In this document: piece by piece, positions 10,731 through 21,819 of the stretch | How the letters are laid out: each line of letters starts with the position of its first letter | How positions within the stretch are numbered: position 1 is the first letter of the stretch | DNA from: Amaurobius ferox | Taxonomy: Eukaryota > Arthropoda > Arachnida > Araneae > Amaurobiidae | Reading direction: 5' to 3' | Length of the DNA: 64,000 nt | NCBI GenBank assembly: GCA_951213105.1 | Contig: OX578155.1 | Coordinates: 31,326,857-31,390,856 of the forward strand | Made by a program: the position numbers and the translations under genes | Notes under the pieces: model-generated | The model's database searches: none | What the model was told of the DNA's origin: nothing | The model's input: the letters and a program-made list of their open reading frames with translations, nothing else

Positions 10731-11805
10731 GTGATAGGAAAAAGTGTGATGAGCTACGCTAATTGGCTGGTGATTGGTGATGTCACTACAGCTGAATGGA
10801 AATCATGCACATGGATGAATCCTGCTCAATTCTTTACTGCCCTTGCGTTAGGGCCATGTCAATTAATTCTTTTCCAACTGCAGTTGAGGTCTTATTCTAC
10901 AATGGGTGGAGGAAAAATTTCTCTCTTGCTTCATCTGTGTTTTGGGTGCCGCTCCACTCGTGATGCTGTGGTTGGTTAGCTCGAAATTTATCGAATCGAA
11001 TAATTGCCATCTAAACCTAATATGAGTCTTGTGGAAATTTATGGTTTGCAGTTGCTTTCCCTGTGGAAGGCTCATTTTCTAAAAAGCATTTTGTGAAGGT
11101 GCTAGTCTGCCGAGAGTTGACTTTGTGAAGGTGTCATTTTACAGTTGTGTAGGTACCACAAAACTGCAATAAATTCGCTCTGGATAGATCACTGTCTGGA
11201 TAATTTTCATTGCATTTTATCTGATATTTCTACATTTCATTCAAATTTCTTTCTACTTCAAATAAATAATCTTTTAGATTTTAAATTTAATTTCATATCG
11301 AGATTGACACTTTGGTGAGAGGAACCTATTTAAAAGAAATTGAGTGTGTGTGTGGGGGGGACTATTATCCGAGTTTACCAAGGATCACTGAATACAAATC
11401 AGCCAATTATCAAATATTCTTTAAAATGATAAAAAATTAATTAAGTGAAAACAATGTGAAAAAAATAAGTTATTTTATTTTAAAGTGAATTTATTTGATG
11501 CTACATTACACTGTTCTCCAGATATTACATGTTTTTGACAGAAAACAAATAGAAAATAAAAATATATAAATATTTATTTACATTTATTAAATGAGTGGAT
11601 GCTATTTAAGTATTTTATGGAGAGTGATAATTCTCAAACAAATTGAGAAAATGGAATGAAATTGGATAGGATTATCATAATCATGAGAGTCTGTCTCTAA
11701 ATAATAGATATGTTACTTTCCCTTTACCTGGTAATTCACTGATAGGAGTAAGGCTGTCTATATTCAAAAGTATGTCTCCGATTAACACTTTTTGACACAT
11801 CTCAT
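10731..11805. other. Gene-free interval
   Basis: A mildly GC-richer part (10730-11160) has short frames on both strands without recognisable domains. The remainder is AT-rich. Confidence 0.35.
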
Positions 11806-11919
11806 AAATGTGTCTTTTAACCAGCAGAAGTACAGGTATGCTGATTAAAATCACTCTTTCTTGTATATCCAATCTTACATACCTTACAAATATGTGGTTT
11901 TACCCCAGTATGAATAAGG
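11806..11919 (-). pseudogene. Severed last finger of a C2H2 zinc-finger gene
   Basis: Read on the minus strand from 11919 downward, the sequence gives the linker HTGVKP and then CKVCKIGYTRKSDFNQH before a stop. This is one more C2H2 finger. Its frame joins exactly to the finger array at 12931-13803 if the transposon at 11920-12935 and one copy of its 8-bp target duplication are ignored. The second zinc-binding histidine of this finger is not obvious and the frame then breaks, so the 3' end of the gene had probably begun to decay. Confidence 0.75.
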
Positions 11920-12935
11920 GGCTAATCCGGAGATTAGGTCACCTTGGTTAAATCGGAGAAGACGCCACGCACTTTGTGAGGTTAAATCGGAGAAGACGCC
12001 ACGCACTTTGTGAGCGCTTTATGTTGCAATCTGGTAACCTCTTGTATCGGATGTTTTCGGCGGAAATTGTGTAACATCCAATAAGAATACGTTTTTGTGT
12101 TTGCTACAGTTTTTTGATGTAAAAGAACATTTCTATCAATATTTTTGGCCATTGTTGTGCGTGTTTGCTTGTTCTTTCGTTATATGATTTATTTTGGAGA
12201 AAGTGATTTTGCTACGTGCGATATGCATAGATAAAATTGTAGCATATTCTGTGTCTGGGCGCCGCAGGCGACCGTTCCTAATAAACCGGAGATCACTGGG
12301 GGCCCCGTTCCGGTGTAGAACGACCTTTAGGTCGAACCCCTGCCCTTGTACGGACCACTGGTACATACGGACCACCGATACATCCGTTCCACAATTTTCG
12401 ATCTTTAGATCGAATCCCTGCCCTTACACGGACCTGTAAGTAAAACCCCTTCCTTTATATGGATCCTCAGTTAGATGGAGAAAGTGATCTTGATACGTGC
12501 GATATGCACAGATAAAATTGTAGCATAAAAATATTAAATTTTACAAAAATCTGATTTTGGAACGTTTACATGAGTATTATTAATTTTTTTATTCTGCAGT
12601 TTTATAAAGTTATTTAATTTTCTTAAAATACACAAAAATCTGATTTTGTAACGTTTTTTTTAGTATTATTCACTGTTATTTAAGTTAAATTAAATTATCA
12701 TTTGTATTAGAAAATCTTATTTAGAACAAACACAATAGTCTGTCTTTAGAAATAGGGTTCTTCTACCAAAACATCATTTTGGTAGGAGGAGCCTATTTCT
12801 AATGATGGTAAATGACATCACTGAGGATGGGTGGAGCCAATTTCAAAACACGGAAGAAAGCGCCAACCGCAGGCCAACTTGGCCCGATTTTGTACTTAGA
12901 AAAAAATTTGCGGTGACCTGATCTCCGGATTTACC
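11920..12935. mobile_element. DNA transposon with 8-bp target duplication inside a zinc-finger exon
   Basis: The 1016-bp element begins GGCTAATCCGGAGATTAGGT and its right end is the complement of GGTAAATCCGGAGATCAGGT, so the inverted ends run at least 24 bp with two or three mismatches. The flanking direct repeat is GAATAAGG (11912-11919 and 12936-12943). GG termini with 8-bp duplications suggest a Merlin-like element, but P- or hAT-like groups are not excluded. There is no transposase. A direct repeat of GTTAAATCGGAGAAGACGCC lies near 11948 and 11981. A 50-bp segment at about 12198-12248 recurs at 12479-12526, bracketing a GC-rich 230-bp cassette. Confidence 0.85.
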
Positions 12936-13803
12936 GAATAAGGAAATGTATATTCAAATCACTCTTTTCTTTAAATCTTTTATGACACACCTCACAAATA
13001 TGTGGGTTTTCACCATTATGCGTATGGATATGTGTATTCAAACTACTCTTATGATAATATCCTCTATGACACACCTTACAAACAAAAGTTTTTTCACTAT
13101 TATGTGTATGGATATGTCTATTCAAATTTCGCTTATCAGAGTATCCTTTATGGCACACTTCACAAATGAATGGTTTTCTACCAGTATGAGTATGGAGATG
13201 CTTTGTCAAATCATGCATTTCATAAAATCTTTTGTGACACACATCACAAATAAATGGCTTTGCATTAGTATGAATACGAAGATGCTTATTCAAATGACTC
13301 TTTTGACTAAATTGTTTATGACACACCTCACAAATAAATGATTCTTTAATATTATGTATAAGGATATGTCTATTTAAACCTCTCTTATCACAATATCCTT
13401 TATGGCACACTTCACAAATAAATGGTTTTTCACTATTGTGTGTATAGATATGTCTATCCAAACAAGTTTTATCACGATGTCCTTTATGACACACATCACA
13501 AATAAATGGCTTTTCGCCAGTATGAATACGGAGATGCTTCTTCAAACTAGCCTTTTGAGGAAATCCTTTCTGACACACTTCACAAATATATGGTTTTTCC
13601 CCAGTGTGAATAAGTAGATGTTTATGCAAAATATTATTTTCTGTGAATCCTTTCTGACACACCTCACATATGTATGGTTTTTCATCAGAATGAATAAGGA
13701 TGTGTCTATTTAAGCTTTGTTTGTGGGCAAATATTTTCTGACACACTTTGCAAATAAACTTCTCACTTATATGGGTTATTATTTCTTGCTTCAAATTATT
13801 CAT
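12931..13803 (-). pseudogene. C2H2 zinc-finger gene, interrupted by a transposon
   Basis: The 290-codon frame encodes ten tandem C2H2 fingers (C-x2-C...H-x3-H) separated by TGEKP-like linkers, many degraded to HNSEKP or HNIKES. Proteins of this kind bind DNA in the nucleus as transcription regulators. The tenth finger ends HFLIR: the second zinc ligand, expected to be His, is replaced because the transposon at 11920-12935 landed in that codon, and the frame stops at once inside the element. At the other end the ATG at 13803 lies in the middle of a decayed finger whose second cysteine position is a stop codon, so it is not a natural start. The locus is best read as a disrupted gene. Expression of a truncated product cannot be excluded. 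It faces away from the intact finger gene at 14848. Confidence 0.85.
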
Positions 13804-14416
13804 TTTATTAAATCCTTTCCATTACACATAACAGATAAATGTGTTTTCACCAGTGTGAGTATGTGGAAATTTTCGAATCACATTTTTGAATGAATACTTT
13901 CTGACATAGTATACAAAAGAATGATATTTAAACATTATAAATAGACATGTTTATTCAAATTACTGGTTAGATTAGATAATTTCTAAGATCATTAAATAAC
14001 AAAGTTTTTCATTAGTAGACGTATTGTCTTTCAACTTTTATCTTAAATATAAATGATTATTCACCAATATAAGTATAGAGAGTAGGTTATATTACTAAAT
14101 CCTTTCATTTTATTCATGCCTCGTACAGAAATTGTTTCTCATTACCTGAATGGAAATTATTTAATGATTTCTAATATATTTCACAATTAAATGTGTTCCA
14201 TAACTCACATATATATGGTTTTCCATCAGAATGAATAAGGATGCATCTATTTAAACTTTGTTTATGGAAAAAAAAATTTCTGACACACTTTGCAATTGTA
14301 GAGTTATTATTTCTTGCTTCAAAGAAATAAAACGTATAATTTAAACTGTTTTGATAAAATCTTTTGTGACATTTCTCATAAGAGAATAGTGTTTCTGTTG
14401 GCATTGAGTCTAACAA
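13804..14416 (-). pseudogene. Decayed zinc fingers upstream of the interrupted gene
   Basis: Fragments of fingers persist in shifting frames. 13820-13860 encodes HTHTGENTFICYV then a stop. 14171-14416 holds an 81-codon frame with the finger pieces YEKCHKRF and HKQSLNRCILIHSDGKPYIC, close to the first fingers of the neighbouring array. The pattern indicates a tandem duplication followed by decay through frameshifts and lost Cys/His ligands. Confidence 0.7.
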
Positions 14417-14610
14417 TCTGATTACATCCTTTCTTGTATAACACTAAGAAATGAATTTGCATCAGTGTGAAAGTATATAAACCATTTAAGAGCATAAAAA
14501 AGTACATCTACATTTAAAAGCCTATACCACGGAGCTACATCTGGAGGGCAGACTTCGCACGTATGCCATTTCATCCCATCACTCATTTATACAAAATATG
14601 CATGTATGGC

Positions 14611-14651
14611 CGTTGCCTACGTAATATAGATCACGTATCACGTAGGCAACG
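14611..14651. promoter_or_regulatory. 12-bp inverted motif CGTTGCCTACGT / ACGTAGGCAACG
   Basis: CGTTGCCTACGT (14611-14622) and its exact reverse complement (14640-14651) flank a 17-bp spacer in a CpG-richer patch between divergent zinc-finger sequences. The extended form CGTTGCCTACGTAATATA recurs exactly, inverted, at 35361-35378, and a relative lies at 33198-33216 upstream of the other finger locus. The half-site GTTGCC resembles RFX/X-box halves (inference). Its position about 200 bp upstream of the start of the intact gene suggests promoter function. Confidence 0.45.
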
Positions 14652-14739
14652 CATTAGTCTGCCATTGCCCTACCCATTTTATTTTCTGATTGGAGGGTGC
14701 TGTTGCATGTACCCGTCTCTCTTTAGCGATACGTTGCAG

Positions 14740-14746
14740 TATAAAT
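14740..14746 (+). promoter_or_regulatory. Candidate TATA box of the intact zinc-finger gene
   Basis: TATAAAT lies about 100 bp upstream of the ATG at 14848, at a distance that would leave a 5' leader of roughly 75 bases. Alternatively a CTCTCTTTAG at 14716-14725 could be a splice acceptor. The sequence alone does not decide. Confidence 0.4.
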
Positions 14747-14847
14747 TGTAAATAAATGACTGAAAATTATGAGGCAAATGTATGGGATCTAGGGCGTTTA
14801 ACATGATTTATCATGTATAAGTATTTTTGATTATGAAATAATCTTTT

Positions 14848-16041
14848 ATGGAGAAATATTCTATGGATAAATCTTTTCCATGCATCTTTTGCAAAAAAGT
14901 ATTTGATAAGGAAATTAGTTTGACATTGCATCTTAAATTACATTTTGAGGCACGTATATTTACATGTGATTTTTGTGAAAAAATATTTAACCAGAAAGGA
15001 TCGTTGACTTCCCATCTTAAAGTCCATTCTGAGGACAGACCATATGCATGTGAGATATGTGGAAAAACTTTTAGATCTAGAATTGGGTGGAACATTCATC
15101 TTCATAAACATTCTGGTGATGTTGAGAAATCGTACGTTTGTAATGTGTGTCAAAAGGCATTTTCTCTCAAGACACATTTGAAGAATCATTATATTACCCA
15201 TACATCTGAAAAAAAATTTATTTGTAATTTTTGTCACAAATCCTTCCATTTTAAATGGAATTTGGTTACACATCTTCGCCTACATACTGGGGAAAAGCCA
15301 TATATTTGTGAGTTATGTCAAAAGGCATTTCCACGTAATCTTGATTTGAAATATCACCTTCGTGCTGCTCATACCCATGAGAAAATCTTTGTCTGTGGTG
15401 TGTGTCAAAAATCTTTTACTTTAAAACAAAGTTTAGTTAACCATCTTAAAGTACATAGTAGTGAGAAACCTCACGTTTGTAGTACTTGTCAGAAAACATT
15501 TGCCAGAAAAGATAATTTAGTAAAACACCTTCGTATTCATACTGGTGAGAAACCATATGTTTGTAATTTATGTCAGAAATCATTTACTGAAAAACAGCAT
15601 TTGACAGTGCATACTCGTGTGCATACTGGTGAAAAACCATATGTTTGCAGTACATGTTTTAAAAATTTTGCCAGAAGAGATAATTTGACAAAGCATCTTC
15701 GTATACATGCTGGTGAACAGCCATATGTTTGTAGTACATGTGAGAAAACATTTAATGAAAAACAGCATTTGACATTACATATGCGTATGCATACTGGTGA
15801 AAAACCATTTGTTTGCAGAACTTGTCAAAAATCATTTGCAGCCAAACAAAGTTTGACTAGACACCGCTGTGCAGCACAAACATGTGATAATCACGTTTGT
15901 CAGTTTTGTCAAAAAGTATATACTCCAAGTACTTATATAACTAATGATGAACAAAGTGAAAATAATAAGTTAATTTGTGATGTGTGTCAGAAATATTGTG
16001 AAGATAATGGTTTGAAGAATAACCATACAGATAAAAAATAA
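14848..16041 (+). CDS. C2H2 zinc-finger protein, 397 aa, single open exon
   Basis: Twelve good tandem C2H2 fingers fill residues about 10-350, each C-x2-C...H-x3/4-H, with canonical TGEKP linkers strongest in fingers 5-6 and 8-12. Two atypical C-x2-C units follow without proper histidines (CQFC and CDVC), and the twelfth finger ends in a C2HC-like HRCAAQTC. The protein should act in the nucleus as a sequence-specific DNA-binding regulator; no effector domain (KRAB, BTB, ZAD) is visible in this exon. The ATG at 14848 is the first after an in-frame TAA at 14839, which supports it as start if there is no upstream exon. Fingers resemble the decayed minus-strand array at 12931-14416, so this is a local cluster. 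Full-length, free of stops and with all ligands kept in the core fingers, it is the most credible functional gene here. Confidence 0.85.
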   Translation: MEKYSMDKSFPCIFCKKVFDKEISLTLHLKLHFEARIFTCDFCEKIFNQKGSLTSHLKVHSEDRPYACEICGKTFRSRIGWNIHLHKHSGDVEKSYVCNVCQKAFSLKTHLKNHYITHTSEKKFICNFCHKSFHFKWNLVTHLRLHTGEKPYICELCQKAFPRNLDLKYHLRAAHTHEKIFVCGVCQKSFTLKQSLVNHLKVHSSEKPHVCSTCQKTFARKDNLVKHLRIHTGEKPYVCNLCQKSFTEKQHLTVHTRVHTGEKPYVCSTCFKNFARRDNLTKHLRIHAGEQPYVCSTCEKTFNEKQHLTLHMRMHTGEKPFVCRTCQKSFAAKQSLTRHRCAAQTCDNHVCQFCQKVYTPSTYITNDEQSENNKLICDVCQKYCEDNGLKNNHTDKK

Positions 16042-16245
16042 AAATATATTTTATTTAAAGTGGAATTTGGACACAATTTGTAATCTAGATTCAAACTTAA
16101 ACTAGTGTAACCAGATAGTTTGAGTCAAAGTGTAGCTTTATTTTGTTTTGATGTTTGTAACCATTTGGCTCGTTTATATGGGGCTCTAACTTTTGAATGT
16201 AAACTCCAACTGACACCAAGCTTTCCAGTTTGCATAATTTTCATA

Positions 16246-16251
16246 AATAAA
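16246..16251 (+). terminator. Candidate poly(A) signal AATAAA
   Basis: AATAAA about 205 bases after the stop codon of the zinc-finger gene, followed by T-rich sequence. In AT-rich DNA chance occurrence is possible. Confidence 0.45.
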
Positions 16252-19200
16252 TTTTTCAATTTAATCAAATTATAATACATCTGTTCATTTTTTTATTAAT
16301 ATTTAGATGAATTATAATGAAATATATAAAATGGGTCTATGTATAATCAACCACTACATGATGCAGAAGTTGAGCATTACCTAGGTACTCTTTTGCATTA
16401 TATCGTATACTATTTCATAAACCATGTTCTTTTTACAGTTAGGTTGAGAAAAGCTGTACCTATTTTTGCTTAAAGTTTTAAAGTTATTTAGCCAGTACGT
16501 ATTATAATCCAGGTGAATATCCATTTTCACTGCCCAAATTTATAAAAGTTGAGTTCAAAATTAAAATCTATTATACTTAAGTCTTTTATTATATATAAAA
16601 ATAAAGTTGCTGAGATTTTTTATTTTAATATTATTTTATAAAGTAGTTTTTATACTGTTCTGTTTAATAAATCCTCTTTAAACATTGGTAGTCATAGGAC
16701 ATTTTAGATGAATTCTTGCTATGCGAATAATATTTTGGTATGCTGCATTGCTGCTTCATCAGCATTACTTTTTTTTTTATAGTTAGATACCAGAAGTCTA
16801 AATTACAAATTCTTAATTCCTTCTTTGCCATATTGTGACAATTCCTGTTATCCTTTAACAGTTATTTAGGATTCAATACATCAAAATGGATGGGATTGAT
16901 ATATTGCTTGAAGAAAATCTATTTCACTTTTACTGTTTAGTTTTATAAATTTGCAGAAATTTTTTTCCTCTGTTTAGTTTGGTTTACATATTTTTTCGAT
17001 ACCAACACCAAATTTTATGCATTTTATTCACTTACACTTTACATAATGACACCAGATGAGAGCTTTTCAGAAAATTATTTTTCATTTTTTTCACCCAAAT
17101 CATTTTTTTTCCACCAAATTTATAATGTATTTGCTTTTAACACATAGGCAAAGAGCATTTGAAAATGTTTTGCTTTTGAATTTCAATTTAGTAATTATTC
17201 TGCCACACTTTCTTTCTAATTATGTGTATAAGTAATCAAGTTTTGCTGCAAAAATTCCCAATGATGATGTATGTTAATGAGCTTTAATATCTAAAGCTTG
17301 CTTGCAGTACAATAGCATGTGTGAATAAGTTTTATTCTTGTTATAGGCCATTTCTCATAGTTCATCCAGTCATCCTAATTAAAGATAGCTACTGAATTTG
17401 AAAAATTTCATTCTATACTTTATGCTAAGTAGAAGATAGATATGCAAAGTAGAAGACCTGTAAAAACATTTTTCATGTTTTTACGGGTCTTTTACTTTGC
17501 ATATTTTGCAGAGATTTTTGATCTCCCCAAAGTTTTGTAACCAAGATAAAAAAGATTTCTCGACGTTTCACTTCAAATTTTTTCTCATATGCATATTGTG
17601 GTGAATGTAAAGATGAAAAAAGGAAATTCTTCCTATTTATTCAGCCTTAATAGTAAATTAGTTGTTTTTGTACAATAATATTACACAAGGTTGGAAATTA
17701 AAAATAGTAAAATTGGTAGAAAAAATTCAAAATTTTATTAACAATTTAAAAACTATGATGATTGAGGTAACAGGTTTTGAGGAACACCCCCTAATAAACT
17801 TTCTAAAATTTATGTGTACTGCCAATGTTTAAAGTAAATAGAAAATGTTAATGGACAGATATTAAGAATGTAAATTTAACTGAAAAGGACAGTAAAATAT
17901 TTTAAACAAAACGATTAATTTTGTAGAGATTTTGTTTCATATTACTGATATTCTTATGTTTTAGAAATATTTTAAATTTTATGAACTTTGTAGTAAGATT
18001 TAGGGTTCGTTCAGTTTGGGAACCCCCATGTGTAAATCAGACTCTGGTAATAGCTATAACAAAAAATCACCTTGACAAATTGAAAAGTAGCCTAAAAATA
18101 TCCTAGTGATGGGTAGAAGCATAATGTTGCTAATAATATTAGAAAGTAGTCCAATCTGCTACTTTTTGTCCAAGATGGAAGCAGTTGTCTAAAATATATA
18201 ATTTCTAGCCTACTCAATCTTAAAGGCTAAAATAAAGGCCCGGCTGCTTTAACTCAAATTTAGCTCATGTTCTGCAAAGTAACTAAAATTTTAGTAACAA
18301 TCAGTCTCAATGGAATTCATTGAATTTTTTTATGTAAATATTATAAAATGCATTAAATATTCTTCTTTTTAATATAGTATAATCTGTTTATGCTATAATT
18401 GGGGTTAAATGAACATTTTGTACGGTGCTGGAAATATATGTAATAAAATCTTATTCAGATGGAATTAGGTTTTTTTACTCATGTAATTCCATCTTGGATG
18501 ATTTTGGTATTTAAAATGTTCTAAGTATGACAAGCAATTTAAAATTTAAGTATCTACATATTTAAATTTAAATATTGATATTGTTATTTAATTAGAGCAC
18601 AAGCATCCAAATTGTTATCATGTAGAACTTAAGCACCAAATATTTGCATGATTTTAATTATGAATTTGACATGCTCTACTTAGAAAATTTGAAATTAGTG
18701 ATCTTAAGCAAAATTACTCTATTTTGATCATTGAAAGTGATGGTTTATGAAGAAAGGATCCAGATGTCGGAAATTTTAAAATTAAGTTTAGGGCCATTTT
18801 AAGTACAGTTTTTCATGCTGATTTTAAGTAACACAACTGTATGTCTTTATGATAATTACAACTTTTTTTTACCAAAATAAAAGACAAACAGCTTGAAAGT
18901 TTTTGGGTTGATAGCAAGGCAGACTGGCTTAAACATTAGTTTAAACCTTGATTAAAACACCATAATATATATATATATATATTATTTAAACCATGGTTTT
19001 CCATTTAAAAAAAATTGTTTTCTTCTCCAATACCTGTTTATAGAAAAAAATAAAATATTTCTCAGAATTGGCAACATGCAGGGCATAATGAAAATGTTTC
19101 TCTTCCCATATTTGAGAAGCATGTTGCTAATCTAAATCCACTGAAAACTAAAAACGCTACAGTCGTCTGTATAATAGCTATAAATTATGTTATTTCGAAA

Positions 19201-19499
19201 GTAAAAAAGAGCTTTCCTGAAAAACAACATTTAAAATTAGTTATTTTAAAGTACCAAATTAACTTCATACAAATATAACTTAACTATTGAAAATATTGCT
19301 AACATCTGCTAATCAATATACTTTTATATCAAAATATGTTAATTATTAAATCATCAATTTGACATCATTTATGTTAATTTGGTGAAATTTTTGCTAATTT
19401 GGTACCGCATTAAAATACTCACCAAATTTATTACCAAGTGTTATGTTTGATAATTATACTCTTAATTTTTATATAATTTTTTTAGATACATTTATTTTT
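16252..19499. other. Gene-free AT-rich interval
   Basis: I see no coding or transposon sequence apart from the hairpin at 17441-17503 and an (AT)n run at 18964-18983. Confidence 0.4.
17441..17503 (+). other. 29-bp hairpin with 5-nt loop
   Basis: Positions 17441-17469 and 17475-17503 are complementary over all 29 bases if G-U pairs are allowed (two wobbles). The loop is TTTTC. On the plus-strand transcript both imperfect positions pair as G-U, while on the minus strand they would be A-C mismatches. The loop is very short for a canonical microRNA precursor. It could be a foldback relic or a structured RNA. Confidence 0.6.
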
Positions 19500-20100
19500 A
19501 AAAAAATTTGCAATATCTGAAGAACGGTTCAAGCTAGCATTAAAAAGTTTGTGTCATTTGATTTAAAATAAAATATTACATATAAAATGATTATTTACTT
19601 AACATTATTGAATATCCTGATTTTTAAAAAAATTTAGAAGTCTACTGAATGTTTGATCATGTTTAAAATCAATTGAGTTCTATTCACTGATTGTAATAAT
19701 CATACTAAAATTTCATTAGAAATGCTGCATTTGCTCATGAGATATCACATTCACAGACTCACATACATACACACAAACATATATACACACATACTAACAT
19801 ACATACACACACTAACATATGTACACATATACTGACATACATACACACATAACACACACTAACATATGTACACGTATACTAACATACATACACACATACT
19901 AACATATGTACACACATACTAATATACATACACACTAACATACATATACACACACACATATATATGCATTAATTCAAAAATATTTGATTTGATTACAGGG
20001 ATGCTTGAAATATGTTCTTATATTGAAAATTCGAATTCAAATTTTCGACTTTGTCACAATACTTTCTTTATACATTATACTATGCATATAGTGAAAGTAA
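19500..20100 (+). mobile_element. Truncated, decayed copy of the TCTGATG/GGAAAG repeat family
   Basis: Landmarks shared in order with 46383-47302 and 61150-62075 are visible: ATATCTGAAGAACGGTTCAAGCTAGC, TCATGAGATATCAC...CACAGACTCAC, the microsatellite, GGGATGCTTGAAA, AATTCGAATTC and the terminal CACAATACTTTC...GTGAAAGTAA. The left part is missing. The embedded microsatellite has grown to about 220 bp of CATACATACACACAC-type repeats (about 19750-19966). Confidence 0.7.
19750..19966. repeat. Compound (ACAT)n/(AC)n microsatellite
   Basis: Alternating CATACATACACA, CTAACATATGTACACA and ACACACAC units. It sits where the parent repeat family has a short CA run. Confidence 0.9.
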
Positions 20101-20104
20101 TAAC

Positions 20105-20680
20105 AAACAGGAAAGATCAATCATGCATAAAGCATTGATTATGAAACACTTTCCAACTTCAATGCAATTTTATTTAAACATCTCTAAAATGCGATACATT
20201 CCTCGGTAACATTTTTAAAAATATCATAATACTACATTAATTTATTATATTTGAAAACTTAAAAGTTCATCGAAATAAATGCACTTCATTCAAATGACAT
20301 CAATTAAATATAAATTGCCTGGCTCCTAGGTAATATTTTTAACATTATCATAATACTACAATAATTTATTATATTTGAAAACTTCATAAAAAACAACTGC
20401 AATTTACTCAAATGACTCCATCGAAATATGGCACGCCTGGCTCTCTCTATAAAAGCAGCATTTCATTCATAACATTTTCCCATTCTTTTCATTCATCACA
20501 ATACTATAATAATTTATTTTATTTAAAAACTTAAGACCATGGAGAAACAAGTATTTAAACTCTATGCTTAAAACTTCATAAAAAAAAATCGTCCTTCTCT
20601 CTGTAAAATCAATGAATATTTCATTCATATCAGCTGTGCAGACTCCATGACCTAAATAATTTTGCATCGGTCCACACGTG
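20105..20680 (-). repeat. Dispersed repeat, copy 2 (inverted partner at 8255-8840)
   Basis: Reverse-complement match to 8255-8840, with the same internal tandem units of about 100-120 bp separated by ATTTATTATATTTGAAAACTT. Its right end abuts a Tc1-like transposase fragment. Confidence 0.75.
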
Positions 20681-20689
20681 CTGACGTCG

Positions 20690-20985
20690 CTCTGGTCTTA
20701 CCGGCACCCCTCAAACGTGCTACATTCCCTTGTTCTAACCATCTACGCTACAGCCGGTGCACCGTGTAGGTGGCTGCCTGCTAAGATTTGATGTATGGAC
20801 CAACCTACCCTTCTAAGTCTGATCACCATACACCTCTTGAAATCGTCTGTCTGTTGGAACTGCCTCGGTTGGCGGCGGGCTGGCATTTTCTGGTAGTACA
20901 CGTTTCCTCTGAGACAAAAAATATTGCAAAGTGATTTCCCTGGCAGATAGAGCGGCGCGACTATTGCTGATTCTGCAGGCTCCAT
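20690..20985 (-). pseudogene. Tc1-like transposase, N-terminal DNA-binding fragment
   Basis: An 80-codon frame from 20985 encodes, after a short lead, MPARRQPRQFQQTDDF and then MVIRLRRVGWSIHQI. This is the first helix-turn-helix of Tc1-type transposases, which bind the element's inverted repeats. The frame breaks at 20743, and remnants resembling the following basic and second helix-turn-helix region extend to about 20690 with stops. The DDE catalytic core is absent. ATATAAA about 10 bases before the ATG may be its old promoter. The segment is GC-richer than its surroundings and bounded by the dispersed repeat, so it is a truncated insertion. Confidence 0.6.
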
Positions 20986-21819
20986 CCTTTATATCTCACA
21001 GAACGTGCTCAGGAGAGCTGCGTATTTCGCATCATTTACATAACTCTGTGAGTTGTGTCCACCCTGCAATTGCATATTTTTCTGCCGACTCCTTGGCGTC
21101 TCATTTTCACTGTTGCGTAATGTAGATATAAAATTATATTAAAATATGTATGTATGAATGTGCAAGGATATTTTTCTACTTTTCAATGTACTAAGAGCTC
21201 ATTCAAGGACATGCCCAAACCTGACCACAAATTTCATGAAAAAAGTATAAATTGGTTTTCTAGCTTTGTTCCCCACTCCCCATAATTTTTCCAGATTCAC
21301 TCCTAATCTATAGGGGAGGGTTGGGCACATTGGGACATGGTCCACCTTAAATTTCAGCTTTGATTTTGCACACAGAGGTTAGTTCTTATAGGGGATCATA
21401 GATGATGGCACCATAATCTACTCTACAATGTGTTTTGGAATCACTCATGTTTGCAGGTAAGAATTAATCTCATTTTCTTTGTTTTCAAAGAAGTAGAGTT
21501 ACATTAATATGCTGTTTCATAAACAGATTTCTTATGTAAAAAATGAAATGATTTAAATAGAAGCATGTGGTAATGAAAACATATACATTCATCATGATTT
21601 TAATGTTAAGAAATTCATTGTATTTTCAAGCCTAACATTGAGAGTTTCTAAAGGATAATGAATAAAATGGGGCAGGTTATGACACATAGTGGTGGGGTAC
21701 CTTGGGACACCCCAAATGCAAATTATTTCAGCTTTAAATATAATAAAAACATGACTACTTTTGCTTAGCCAACATTTCTTTACATTTTTTTTTGCAGGTA
21801 AAATGCTATAACAACAAAA

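Noticed and set aside
12946..13617. Plus-strand open frames opposite the finger gene
   Set aside because: They are antisense shadows of the C2H2 repeats; their periodic Met/Ile/Thr pattern follows from the finger codons.
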